This document shows, piece after piece, positions 52,924 to 61,207 of a DNA stretch of 64,000 nt. The stretch's first letter is position 1. Each line of letters starts with the position of its first letter. Below the pieces are notes generated by a model that ran no database searches, was not told where the DNA came from, and saw nothing but the letters and a program-made list of their open reading frames with translations. Source of the stretch: an uncultured Lachnospiraceae bacterium (GTDB lineage: Bacteria > Bacillota > Clostridia > Lachnospirales > Lachnospiraceae); contig CAMEOT010000007.1 in the NCBI GenBank assembly GCA_945929965.1, forward strand, positions 1 to 64,000, read 5' to 3'. The translations under genes were made by a program, and so were the position numbers.

Positions 52924-53610
52924 TCAGTCTCCACATACCGCCAGAAGCTCCGTCAGCTGTGCCTGAAGCTCGGTCAGGCTGTCACACTTTTTGTCTACCA
53001 GCGCAAGAATCTCTTCTGTGGGCGGCAGCTGATCCGGCACCATCACCGTATATAAGCCTGCCGCATAGGCGGATCGGATACCGTTGAAGGAATCCTCCAC
53101 TGCCAGTGCCTGTCCGGGTGCAATGCCCAGTTCCTCACATGCCTTCAGATAAATATCCGGTGCAGGCTTGCCGTGTTCCACCATGTCGCCGCAGATAATT
53201 TCCTGAAAATAAGATGTGATACCCGCTCTGTCCAGATGCTCCATCACTGCAGCTTTTCGCGTGGAAGAAGCAAGTGCTACGGGAATACCCTGCTTTTTTA
53301 AATACTCCAGGATCTCATGTACGCCAGGCTTTTCCGGAAGGCCATCCCGTTCTTCCTTTTCCTTAAATCTACGACTGCAGTCCTCATGCAATTCTTCAAA
53401 GGAGATATCAATGCCCTGCTCTGCCTTTGCTGCCTCGAATACTTCCTTCGTGCCCTGTAAGGTTCTGCCGATGCAGGCTTTGGAGATTTCATCCACATTT
53501 TTAAGTCCCGTAGGCTCTGCCGCTTCTCTCCAGCACTCCATGTAGATTCTCTCAGTGTCAAATAACACACCGTCCATGTCAAATACTACTGCTGTTATTG
53601 TTTTTTTCAT
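52924..53610 (-). CDS. HAD family phosphatase (beta-phosphoglucomutase-like)
   Basis: A 228-residue HAD enzyme of subfamily IA: VVFDMDGVLFDTERIYMEC (nucleophile), ALASSTRKAAVMEHL, GKPAPDIYLKACEELG and AVEDSFNGIRSAYAAGL. The helical cap at about 18-90 matches phosphoglucomutase-like phosphatases. The substrate is unknown. It has no partner in an operon. Confidence 0.9.
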   Translation of the reverse strand: MKKTITAVVFDMDGVLFDTERIYMECWREAAEPTGLKNVDEISKACIGRTLQGTKEVFEAAKAEQGIDISFEELHEDCSRRFKEKEERDGLPEKPGVHEILEYLKKQGIPVALASSTRKAAVMEHLDRAGITSYFQEIICGDMVEHGKPAPDIYLKACEELGIAPGQALAVEDSFNGIRSAYAAGLYTVMVPDQLPPTEEILALVDKKCDSLTELQAQLTELLAVCGD

Positions 53611-53739
53611 AATTCTCCCTATATCCGATTATTTGTTTTATTGTACCACGTTCCCTACCTGCTGCCAACAAAAAAGCGGAAATCCTGTAAAAGGCAGGCT
53701 CACATAAGGACACTTTCAAAAAGTGACCGATTGAGAGCA

Positions 53740-53785
53740 GCACAACGCCACAGAGTTTTAAATCTCTGTGGCGTTGTGCTTTTTT
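53740..53785 (+). terminator. Strong plus-strand hairpin at the left edge of the K+ uptake region
   Basis: A perfect 16-bp inverted repeat (53740-53755 and 53764-53779) with an 8-base loop and a T run on the plus strand. No plus-strand gene leads directly into it. It lies at the junction between housekeeping DNA and the decayed element, within a 250-bp stretch without genes (53611-53864). Confidence 0.8.
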
Positions 53786-53864
53786 ATAGCTAACAGGAAA
53801 ATGATTAGAAAAAATTTTGATCTTTGATTAAGGTTGCGGACGGCAAATTGGCACAGGCTGTGTT

Positions 53865-54212
53865 TTATACTCCCCAAAGCAACATGCCGAGTGCGGCAGA
53901 AAAGAGTATCATTATAATCGGCGACGGTGCAGTTTTTTTGATTTTTTTATATTCTAAATGTGTCAGCCACAGAATGGCAAAGGCCAAAATGGATTTAGGA
54001 TCCGGAGCAAGCGCCGAATAAATATCCGTAAAACCAAGCAATGTTGACATGGCCATACCGATTGCCGTAGCGAGAATCATTGCGATAACGCAGGGGCGGA
54101 CGCCGGAGAGAAAAGCGTTGACGCCGGCATATTTCATCAGGTTTTTGAGTACCGCCGCAATTAAAAGTATAATAACGAAAGACGGAAGAACAACGCCGAG
54201 TACAAAGTCCAC
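53865..54212 (-). pseudogene. C-terminal half of a chromate transporter (ChrA type)
   Basis: 115 residues in four or so hydrophobic helices: GVVLPSFVIILLIAAVLKNL, GVRPCVIAMILATAIGM and LGFTDIYSALAPDPKS. These match the C-terminal half of a CHR-domain transporter, usually about 180-200 residues. The N-terminal half is missing and the frame starts at a GTG right after the lgt fragment. Probably non-functional. Confidence 0.7.
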
Positions 54213-54219
54213 TCTTTTC

Positions 54220-54575
54220 TCATTGCCGCACCGCCTGTCTTTTACGGATAATAAAAAGTATAGCGATACCGAGAATAATCAGGCAGCCGGACATCACCTG
54301 TGATACACGGATACCCGGAAGGAGATAAAGGCTGTCAGAGCGCAGCCCCTCCACAAAAAGCCGTATCGTTCCGTACCCGATCATATAAAACGGAAGAAGA
54401 TAGCCTTTTCGCCTGAAATGCGGGTAGCATATTAGCATAGCGGTGAGTAAAGCTAAATTCAATGCAGATTCGTATAAAAAAGTTGCCTGCCGCCATTGGT
54501 CGATTTCTTCTATGTAAACGCCGTAAGGGAAAAAGCAGAGCGAAGGATTTGTAATTTGGTTTCCATGTTTCCTCG
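54220..54575 (-). pseudogene. C-terminal fragment of prolipoprotein diacylglyceryl transferase (lgt)
   Basis: The minus frame reads ITNPSLCFFPYGVYIEEIDQ, ATFLYESALNLALLTAMLI, GYLLPFYMIGYGTIRLFVEG and LRSDSLYLLPGIRVSQVMSG, the last 115 residues of Lgt. The first half, including the HxGG region, is absent. The frame stays open backwards into kdpE, but that part is in the wrong frame and not Lgt. An ATG after GCGAGGA near 54560 is also out of frame. Confidence 0.8.
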
Positions 54576-54581
54576 CTTTTC

Positions 54582-55280
54582 TCAGTCTACCCGCAGCATA
54601 CGGTAACCGACGCCGATATGCGTCTGAATGTATTGCGGACTGTCCTTTTGCGGCTCCAGCTTTTTGCGCAGGGTCGCCATAAACACCCGCAGAGAAGCAA
54701 TATCGTTTTCCCAGCTGCTGCCCCAAATCTGCTGCGTGATATAGGTGTGCGTCAGCACCTTTCCGACATTATGAGAGAGCAGACACAAAAGCTTGTATTC
54801 AATCGGGGTCAGGTGCAATTCCTCCCCATTTAGATAAGCGCAGCCGGCGGCATAATCAATTTTAAGCTTGCCATTTTGGAAAACGGGTGAGTCGGCGTCG
54901 CCGCTTGCCTGAAGCAGCAGCCGTCTTTGCGTGACCCGAAGGCGTGCCAAAAGCTCCTCTACGGAAAAGGGCTTTGTCAGATAGTCGTCCGCCCCGGCAT
55001 CCAGCGCCGTGATTTTGTCTTTATCCTCGCTGCGCGCACTGATCACAATAATGGGCATATTTGACCATGAGCGGATGCTTTCGATCACCTGTGTGCCGTC
55101 GATATCCGGCAGCCCCAGATCCAGCAGAACGATATCCGGGTTATGGGAGGTTGCTTCTATAATAGCGCTGTGTCCGTTCTCCGCGGTCAGGTAGCGGTAA
55201 TCGTGAGCCTTTAGCGTTGTTACGATCAGATTGCGGACGGGGCGGTCGTCCTCCACGACGAGTACAAGGGGTTTATTCAT
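54582..55280 (-). CDS. kdpE: OmpR-family response regulator, KdpE type
   Basis: A 232-residue regulator. Receiver: VVEDDRPVRNLI, VLLDLGLPDIDG (phospho-Asp about 54), TKPF (Lys about 105). The winged-helix output domain begins near residue 135 (LTPIEYKLLCLLSHNVGKVL, WGSSWENDIASLRVFMATLR). It overlaps kdpD by 8 bp. No kdpFABC genes lie in the window, so the target is probably the trkHA genes next to it. Confidence 0.92.
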   Translation of the reverse strand: MNKPLVLVVEDDRPVRNLIVTTLKAHDYRYLTAENGHSAIIEATSHNPDIVLLDLGLPDIDGTQVIESIRSWSNMPIIVISARSEDKDKITALDAGADDYLTKPFSVEELLARLRVTQRRLLLQASGDADSPVFQNGKLKIDYAAGCAYLNGEELHLTPIEYKLLCLLSHNVGKVLTHTYITQQIWGSSWENDIASLRVFMATLRKKLEPQKDSPQYIQTHIGVGYRMLRVD

Positions 55281-57258
55281 TCAGAGTCACCTCGCTGAGC
55301 GGTAAATTAAAGGTAAATATGCAGCCGTGCGGTACGTTATCCGTAAGCGTCAGTGTTCCGCCGTGCAGCTCTACGATAGATTTACACAGGGTAAGCCCGA
55401 TCCCGAAGCTTCTGCGGCTGTCTGCCACGGTATTTTTTCCGGTGTAAAACATCTCAAAAATATGCGGTTTCATATCGTCTGCAATTCCGTTTCCGTTATC
55501 GGTGACTCGGATCACGGCATCCCCGCCCTGTTTTTCGGCACTTACGCAGATCTCGGAGCCTTGTTCGGTATATTTCAAAGCATTATCAATAAGGTTGACA
55601 ATGACCTGCACGATAAGCTGTGCGTCCATACGGGCAAGGATCAGATCGTCGCACCTTACCGTCACCTTGTGTCCGACGGATTTTTTCTTCAAATGCGAAA
55701 CGGCTTCGTTGACCACTTCGTCTACAAGCTGGTCGGTAAGCTCCAGCTTCAGGCGTCCGTCATTCAGCCGTGTAACATACAGCAGATTTTCCACCACGCC
55801 GATCAGCCATTCGGAATCGTCATAAATATCTTTATAGATCTGCTGCTTGGTTGCTTCGTCCAGGCAGTTTCCGTTATGCAAAAGCGTGTCCGCATTACCC
55901 GAAACGGAGCAAAGCGGCGTGCGCAGATCGTGTGAGATCGACCGCAAAAGGTCGGCGCGCAGCTGCTCGCTTTTTGCAAGATCTGCCGCCCGTTCCTTTT
56001 CGGCGGCGTTGTGAGCATTATCCATTGCCAGCGCACATTCGTTCACAACCGACAGTACGATGCTGCTCTCAAATGAATCGGGCTTTTCGGGTTTCATCGG
56101 TATCCCGATTACACCGTATACTCTGCCGCCTGCACGGATCGCAAGATAAAGACATTCGGATTTTCCAAACTGTGCTGTCGCTGCTCCTGCACGGCGACCG
56201 TTTTGAAGCACCCATTCTGCGGTCTGCCGCTCTGCATCGCTTAGCAGCTTTTCAGCGTGTGTATCCTTTTTTTTGGCATACAGCCGCCCGGACAACATTC
56301 CGTTTTCGCCTTTCGTATAGGCAACAATGCTTCGGTCAAGCAGCCGCGAGAGCTGCATACAGGTCACGCTTAAAACATCATCGTTGCTTTTTGCTTTTTG
56401 CAGCATACGGTCAGTGTCGAACATCACCTGCACACGGAACGCGGAGCGAGCCGAGAGCCTTGCATGATCTTTCAGCTTCGAGGCAAGCGTGCCGGTGAGA
56501 ACGGAAGACGCCAGCATGACTGCAAAGGTAACGGGATAGCCTACGGCATAGGTCTGAAAAGACAACCTGGGTTCGGTAAGGAAAAAACCGAACAATACAA
56601 CACTTAGAAGTGAGCCTGCCATACTGCAAAGGTATCCTTTGGTCAAAACGGAAATCATCAGCACACCGAGGATGTATACCGTAACGATATTGGTATCGGG
56701 AAAGCCGAGATGATCGAACAGAAACCCGATCGCCGTGCATACGGCAAGCGCCAGGACGGTTATGGCAATATCCCGCAGCGACGGTATCTCTGCACCAAGA
56801 AACAAACGGCGTCTGTGCGGCTTTGTATAGTTCAGCGCATCGGGAATAATATGAATGTCAACATCAGGGGCGGAGGCGATCAGCTTTTCGGTGAGAGTCG
56901 GTCTTCCGAACAGCCCTCTGCGTCTGGCACTGCTTTGCCCGATCACGATTTTTGTGACATCGGAAAGTCGGACATATTCCGAGATCTGCAGCGGTACATC
57001 CTCGCCGTGCGTCATAACGATCTCGGCGCCGAGCCTTTGCGCGAGCTGTATGTTCTGCGAAAGTCGGGACTGATCCTCATCATTTATGACCGTATCCGTC
57101 TGCACATAGATGGCGGTAAATCTTGCATGAAGGACCTTAGCCATCTTTGCGGCGGTGTGTATGATCCTTGCATTGGACGGCGAAGAGGATAGGCAGACAA
57201 GGATATGCTCGTCTGCACCTTTTTTTGACTGCAAGGTTTGTGTTCTCATCCGCTTCAC
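55273..57258 (-). CDS. kdpD: Short KdpD-type sensor histidine kinase lacking the N-terminal ATP-binding domain
   Basis: A 661-residue kinase; full KdpD is about 900. It begins with a universal-stress-like domain (about 18-140, HILVCLSSSPSNARII), then four membrane helices of the DUF4118 type (about 158-260), a GAF-like domain (about 280-410), HisKA with LLRSISHDLRTPL near 440 and HATPase (VIVNLIDNALKYT, DNGNGIAD, GIGLTLCKSIV). The usual N-terminal KdpD sensor domain with Walker A is absent, as in several Firmicutes kinases. It would sense K+ or turgor and phosphorylate KdpE. Confidence 0.9.
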   Translation of the reverse strand: MKRMRTQTLQSKKGADEHILVCLSSSPSNARIIHTAAKMAKVLHARFTAIYVQTDTVINDEDQSRLSQNIQLAQRLGAEIVMTHGEDVPLQISEYVRLSDVTKIVIGQSSARRRGLFGRPTLTEKLIASAPDVDIHIIPDALNYTKPHRRRLFLGAEIPSLRDIAITVLALAVCTAIGFLFDHLGFPDTNIVTVYILGVLMISVLTKGYLCSMAGSLLSVVLFGFFLTEPRLSFQTYAVGYPVTFAVMLASSVLTGTLASKLKDHARLSARSAFRVQVMFDTDRMLQKAKSNDDVLSVTCMQLSRLLDRSIVAYTKGENGMLSGRLYAKKKDTHAEKLLSDAERQTAEWVLQNGRRAGAATAQFGKSECLYLAIRAGGRVYGVIGIPMKPEKPDSFESSIVLSVVNECALAMDNAHNAAEKERAADLAKSEQLRADLLRSISHDLRTPLCSVSGNADTLLHNGNCLDEATKQQIYKDIYDDSEWLIGVVENLLYVTRLNDGRLKLELTDQLVDEVVNEAVSHLKKKSVGHKVTVRCDDLILARMDAQLIVQVIVNLIDNALKYTEQGSEICVSAEKQGGDAVIRVTDNGNGIADDMKPHIFEMFYTGKNTVADSRRSFGIGLTLCKSIVELHGGTLTLTDNVPHGCIFTFNLPLSEVTLNE

Positions 57259-57308
57259 CGTCCTTTTGTTTTATTATACATCAAAATCGTGAAATAATCT
57301 ACCGCAAG

Positions 57309-57563
57309 CTAATACTCATCTTCTTTCCCGTCGGAAAGGATAATATCGACTGTTCCGTGCCTTTCCCGGAAACGGTGGATCTCGCTTAATATTTCACTGT
57401 CGGACAGTCCATGCGGCAGCGAGACTTCGGAAGGCTCGCAGGATTCGTTTTCCTTTAACAGTGCCTTTCTGTTTTCTTCAAGAAATCGATCCAGCCTGCT
57501 CATAAGATAAAATCCGAAAGCAAATATGCCAAGCAGGCTGACAATCAGCAATAGCTCAGTCAT
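57309..57563 (-). CDS. Small single-pass membrane protein of the K+ uptake operon
   Basis: An 84-residue protein starting MTELLLIVSLLGIFAFGFYL, one membrane helix followed by a charged cytoplasmic tail (RLDRFLEENRKALLKE, LSDSEILSEIHRFRERHG). The ATG at 57563 lies nine bases after AGAGGTG; one two codons earlier is too close. It begins 15 bp after the trkA stop and precedes kdpD by 50 bp. I do not recognise it. It could be a small regulator of the transporter or kinase. Confidence 0.7.
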   Translation of the reverse strand: MTELLLIVSLLGIFAFGFYLMSRLDRFLEENRKALLKENESCEPSEVSLPHGLSDSEILSEIHRFRERHGTVDIILSDGKEDEY

Positions 57564-57578
57564 CCTCATTCACCTCTG

Positions 57579-58226
57579 TTAAATGCGAAAACACTTTTGC
57601 AGTTCTTTGTAAGCACCGAGAACCAAAAGAGTGATCTTGTCCGTAAGAACGGTTTCCGGTGAAACTGCCATATTGATTTTTCCGTTCTCCTTGGTTGCCA
57701 TAATATTGATGCTGTATTTTCTGCGGATATCCAGTTCTCCGACGGTTTTGCCGATCCATTCCTCCGGCACCTCTACTTCAAAAATGGCATGAGCATCATC
57801 AACCTCAATGTAATCCCGAATATGATCGGAGGTGTACCGAATAGCAGCCCAATTTGCTACCTGTTTTTCCGGGTAAACGACCTCGTCCGCTCCGTTGCGC
57901 AGAAGAAATTTTTCCTGCACATCACGCTCGGCGCGGGACACAACTAATTTTGCTCCGAGTTCTTTCAGCAAAGAAGTAGTTTCCAGCGAGTTTTGAAAAT
58001 TTCCGCCGATGGTGACGATGCACACATCAAAGTTTCCGATGCCGAGCGACTTTAAAAACTCCGTGTTTGTACTGTCGCCGATCTGCGCGTTGGTGACGAT
58101 CGGCAGAATCTCATTGACTCTTTCTTCGTTGCTGTCTACCGCCATTACCTCGTGTCCGAGCTTATTCAGCTGCAAAGCAATATGCCTACCGAATCTGCCG
58201 AGACCTATTAACAATATGTTTTTCAT
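57579..58226 (-). CDS. trkA: Trk/Ktr potassium uptake regulatory subunit
   Basis: A 215-residue RCK protein. The N-terminal Rossmann domain has LLIGLGRFGRHIALQLNKLG and VMAVDSNEERVNEI, and the C-terminal TrkA_C domain includes IGKTVGELDIRRKYSINIMA. It binds nucleotides and gates the TrkH channel. The length fits KtrA. AAAGGAG precedes the ATG inside the end of trkH. Confidence 0.92.
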   Translation of the reverse strand: MKNILLIGLGRFGRHIALQLNKLGHEVMAVDSNEERVNEILPIVTNAQIGDSTNTEFLKSLGIGNFDVCIVTIGGNFQNSLETTSLLKELGAKLVVSRAERDVQEKFLLRNGADEVVYPEKQVANWAAIRYTSDHIRDYIEVDDAHAIFEVEVPEEWIGKTVGELDIRRKYSINIMATKENGKINMAVSPETVLTDKITLLVLGAYKELQKCFRI

Positions 58227-58241
58227 AATATAGTAACTCCT

Positions 58242-59579
58242 TTATCCGACTGTGATTTTTTCGAGCGGCAGCTTTGCTCCGCTCTGATTTTTGTTGGAAA
58301 TCGCCGCGTAAATCAGGGTAAGTCCGCCGACTCTGCCGAGATACATCAAGACGATCAAAATAAGCTGAGAAAGAACACCGAGCTGCGGTGTGATCCCAAG
58401 GGTAAGCCCGACCGTTCCGACAGCGGACGCCGTTTCGTAAAGGCAGGTACTAAGCGGCAGACCTTCTGCCGTGCTGATAACAATGCCGCCGACAAAAAAC
58501 AGCAGGAAATACATTACGGCAACGGCTGCGGCATTTTTCACTGCCGAACCGTCAATGCGCCTGCCGCAGACTTCGGCATCGTCCTTTTTGCGACAGACGG
58601 AGAATGCACTCAGAATCAGAACAGCAAGCGTGGTCGTTTTCATACCGCCTGCCGTGGAGCCGGGCGATCCGCCGACAAGCATCAGCAGAATCATAATTGC
58701 CTTAGACGAACCGGTCATAGCGGGAAGATCAGCGGTATTGAAACCGGCGGTTCTCGGTGTTACAGACTGAAAAAGCGACGCAAGAATCCTTTCGGCGAGC
58801 GGCAGCCCCGTAAAATCACAGAAGAAAAAGAACACTGCGGGAGCGATAATGAGGATTGCCGTTGTTACCAATATGACCTTACTTTGCATACGGTATTTTT
58901 TGAAATGCCACTTGTTTGTGTAAATATCGTCCCAGGTCAAAAATCCAATACCGCCCACAATAATTAAAAGCATAATTGCAATGTTTATTGTAGGCTCTCC
59001 GATGTATCCCGTAAGAGACGGGTATTTGTTTTCTGCGGTGCCGAGTATGTCAAATCCAGCGTTGCAAAAGGCGGAAATCGAATGAAATGCCGCCATCCAA
59101 ATTCCCTTGATACCGAAGTTTCCGCAAAATGTCGGCAGCATGACGATCATTCCGATAAGCTCGATCAAAAAAGTTCCCCGTACAATAAAGCGGGTCAGGC
59201 GGACGATCCCGCCGACCTTCGGGGCAGAGATGGCGTCCTGCATGGTACTGCGCTGCATCAGCGATATTTTTCTGCCGGACAGCATAGCGAAAAATGCCGC
59301 AACTGTCACAACACCGAGCCCGCCTATCTGGATCATCAGCAGTATTACCGTCTGCCCGAAAGTGGACCAATAACTGCCCGTATCCTGCACGACCAGCCCC
59401 GTAACGCAAACGGCCGAGGTCGATGTGAACAGCGCCTCGTGAAACGGCGTAATAACTCCGGCAGTCGATGAAAACGGCAGCATCAATATCAGTGCTCCGA
59501 GCAGAATAACCACGGCAAAGCCCAAAACGATCAGCTTAAAGGATGACAGTCGCTTTTTTCTATGTGTAATTTCAGGCAT
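58242..59579 (-). CDS. trkH: Trk/Ktr potassium channel-transporter subunit
   Basis: A 445-residue membrane protein with four M1-P-M2 repeats. Selectivity-filter-like stretches include TSTSAVCVTGLVV, SISAFCNAGFDIL, TPRTAGFNT and SAVGTVGLTLGI. With TrkA it takes up K+ driven by Na+ or the membrane potential. It is the first gene of the trkH-trkA-small protein-kdpDE run. AGGAGA lies before the ATG. Confidence 0.93.
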   Translation of the reverse strand: MPEITHRKKRLSSFKLIVLGFAVVILLGALILMLPFSSTAGVITPFHEALFTSTSAVCVTGLVVQDTGSYWSTFGQTVILLMIQIGGLGVVTVAAFFAMLSGRKISLMQRSTMQDAISAPKVGGIVRLTRFIVRGTFLIELIGMIVMLPTFCGNFGIKGIWMAAFHSISAFCNAGFDILGTAENKYPSLTGYIGEPTINIAIMLLIIVGGIGFLTWDDIYTNKWHFKKYRMQSKVILVTTAILIIAPAVFFFFCDFTGLPLAERILASLFQSVTPRTAGFNTADLPAMTGSSKAIMILLMLVGGSPGSTAGGMKTTTLAVLILSAFSVCRKKDDAEVCGRRIDGSAVKNAAAVAVMYFLLFFVGGIVISTAEGLPLSTCLYETASAVGTVGLTLGITPQLGVLSQLILIVLMYLGRVGGLTLIYAAISNKNQSGAKLPLEKITVG

Positions 59580-59659
59580 ATATACTTCTCCTATTTTTGT
59601 TTGTTTACAAAGAGTATATTATGAAATATAAAAAAACGGTGTAATGATCCGGTGTGCTG

Positions 59660-59970
59660 TATTAAGATTGCATTAAGGCGCTCATTCTTTGGAAAAACAG
59701 TGCAGAGTATAGCAAACGGCACAGACAAAGGCGGATCGTTTGTAACCGTTGTGCGGCTTGAAACAAAGCTCAGAGCCACTCTCACAGAACAGCAAAAGGC
59801 TCTGTTCGAGCAAATTAAAAAAACGGATGCAGAAATTACGACCGGCATGAGCTACAAGCGTTCACAAACGGATTTCGATTTGCATCGCGGCTGATGATGG
59901 AAGTCTACGAGCCGACACCTGAGTTAGAACTGCAACAAAGTAAGATAATTGGAAACGGGATCGCACGATT
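59660..59970 (+). pseudogene. Frameshifted DUF6809-like remnant
   Basis: On the plus strand one frame reads RLETKLRATLTEQQKALFEQ and IKKTDAEITTGMSYKR; after about 59868 the next frame continues NGFRFASRLMMEVYEPTPEL. Joined, they resemble the small DUF6809-type proteins found next to recombinases in clostridial mobile elements. A frameshift and no good start make it a relic. The family assignment is tentative. Confidence 0.4.
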
Positions 59971-60261
59971 CTGTTTCTGTTTCGAAAATATATACTGCAA
60001 CAGGCAGAGGATCTCACCGTCCTTTGCCTGTTTTCTTTTTGCGGATAGCCCTCGGGATTTTGAACATTTTGTAAATTCTCAATTTTTAAGGTGTTAGAGC
60101 ACCCGATTTTCGGCATGAAAAGTGAGGGGATAAAATTTTCAGCGCATTGCCATGTATAGTTTTTCCTTTGGACAAGTGTAGAAATAAAAATTTTGGTTGT
60201 ACCCTATCCACTTTTTTGCCATGAAAAGTAGAGGGCAAAATAACATAACCGTTCCGGTCTT

Positions 60262-60914
60262 CTGTTCTGTGCCGACTGCGGCTCGAAATTGTATTTTAAT
60301 CACAAGCGTGCGGACGATCCGAGAAGCTATTCCTTCAACTGCTCTCATTACCGCAATAATGCAAAAGATAAATGCACGCCGCACAGAATCCGTGAGGTGG
60401 TACTGGATGAGATACTGCTCGAGGAGCTGCGCCGTATTACCTACACGGCAAGAACAAGAGAAAGACAATTTGCGGAATTTATCAACAAAAAAGCTCCTCG
60501 GAAAACCGACGGGAGCTTAACGCCAAGCAGCGTGAATATGAAAGGTTGTCAAAAAGGACGGCGGAGCTTAATGCATTGTTCAAGCGACTGTATGAGGACA
60601 ATGTCCTCGGCAGAATAAACAACGAGCAGTTCCGTATGCTGTCCTGCGGCTATACGGATGAGCAAAAGAGCATAGATGCCAAGCTACCGGAGTTGGAAAA
60701 GCAAATACAAAATTTGCAGCAGGCGGCAAACGATGTGGATAAGTTCATAGGTCTCGCTAAAAAGTATACGCGCATAACCGATCTTACACCCGAGATCCTG
60801 CACACCTTCGTTTCGAAGACAGTCATTCACGAGCGGCGTGAGCGGTTCAAGCAAAACACCGAACAGCAAATTGATATTTATTTCCGTTATATTGGCAATA
60901 CAGCCGAATTATAA
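60262..60914 (+). pseudogene. C-terminal fragment of a large serine recombinase, frameshifted
   Basis: The frame from about 60265 gives the recombinase zinc ribbon: CADCGSKLYFNHKRADDPRS, YSFNCSHYRNNAKDKC, then VVLDEILLEELRRITYTARTR. At the A6 run near 60486 the frame shifts, and the protein continues ELNAKQREYERLSKRTAELN, KRLYEDNVLGRINNEQFRML (coiled coil) and a DUF4368-like tail (HTFVSKTVIHERRERFKQNT) to the stop at 60912. The catalytic N-terminal domain is missing. It would once have moved the element carrying the K+ genes. Bases 59971-60261 and 60915-61030 hold no intact gene. Confidence 0.85.
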
Positions 60915-61030
60915 CAAAAAAACCAGCGAACAGGCAACGCATAAGTATCACATGTCCGTTGGTTCTCCGATTAACAAAGGTGTCTTTATGGAAGCCTTGT
61001 TAAATCAAGGTTTCCGCTCTTTTCATCCAA

Positions 61031-61103
61031 AGCTGCTGACGGGAATCGGACCCGTGACCTCCGCACTACCAATGCGACGCTCTACCGACTGAGCCACAGC
61101 AGC
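61031..61103 (-). tRNA. tRNA-Thr (anticodon GGU), second copy
   Basis: Reverse complement of the 1991-2063 gene, with the same acceptor stem (GCTGCTG/CAGCAGC), anticodon loop TTGGTAG and discriminator T. Downstream (61030 leftwards) a GGAAACCTTG/CAAGGCTTCC hairpin lies where a terminator would be, and the recombinase remnant begins beyond it. The downstream sequences of the two copies differ. Confidence 0.95.
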
Positions 61104-61136
61104 ATCACGTGACTGCTAACGCAATCACCGTGATTC

Positions 61137-61165
61137 ATTGTAACAAAGCAATCTATATTTGTCAA
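61137..61165 (-). promoter_or_regulatory. Promoter of tRNA-Thr (second copy)
   Basis: Minus strand: TTGACA (61160-61165), a 17-bp spacer and TACAAT (61137-61142). The palindromes AATCACCGTGATT (61123-61135) and TCACGTGA (61105-61112) between promoter and tRNA match those of the first copy except for the central base and a few others. Confidence 0.85.
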
Positions 61166-61207
61166 CATAAATTTTTTCTTTTTTTGCTTTTTTTGCTACA
61201 CTTATAA

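Noticed and set aside
54585..54726. N-terminal extension of the lgt-like frame
   Set aside because: It lies inside kdpE in another frame and has no Lgt similarity.
55273..57258. KdpD truncated by mutation
   Set aside because: The protein starts cleanly with a universal-stress-like domain and has all later domains; short KdpD forms are common in Firmicutes.
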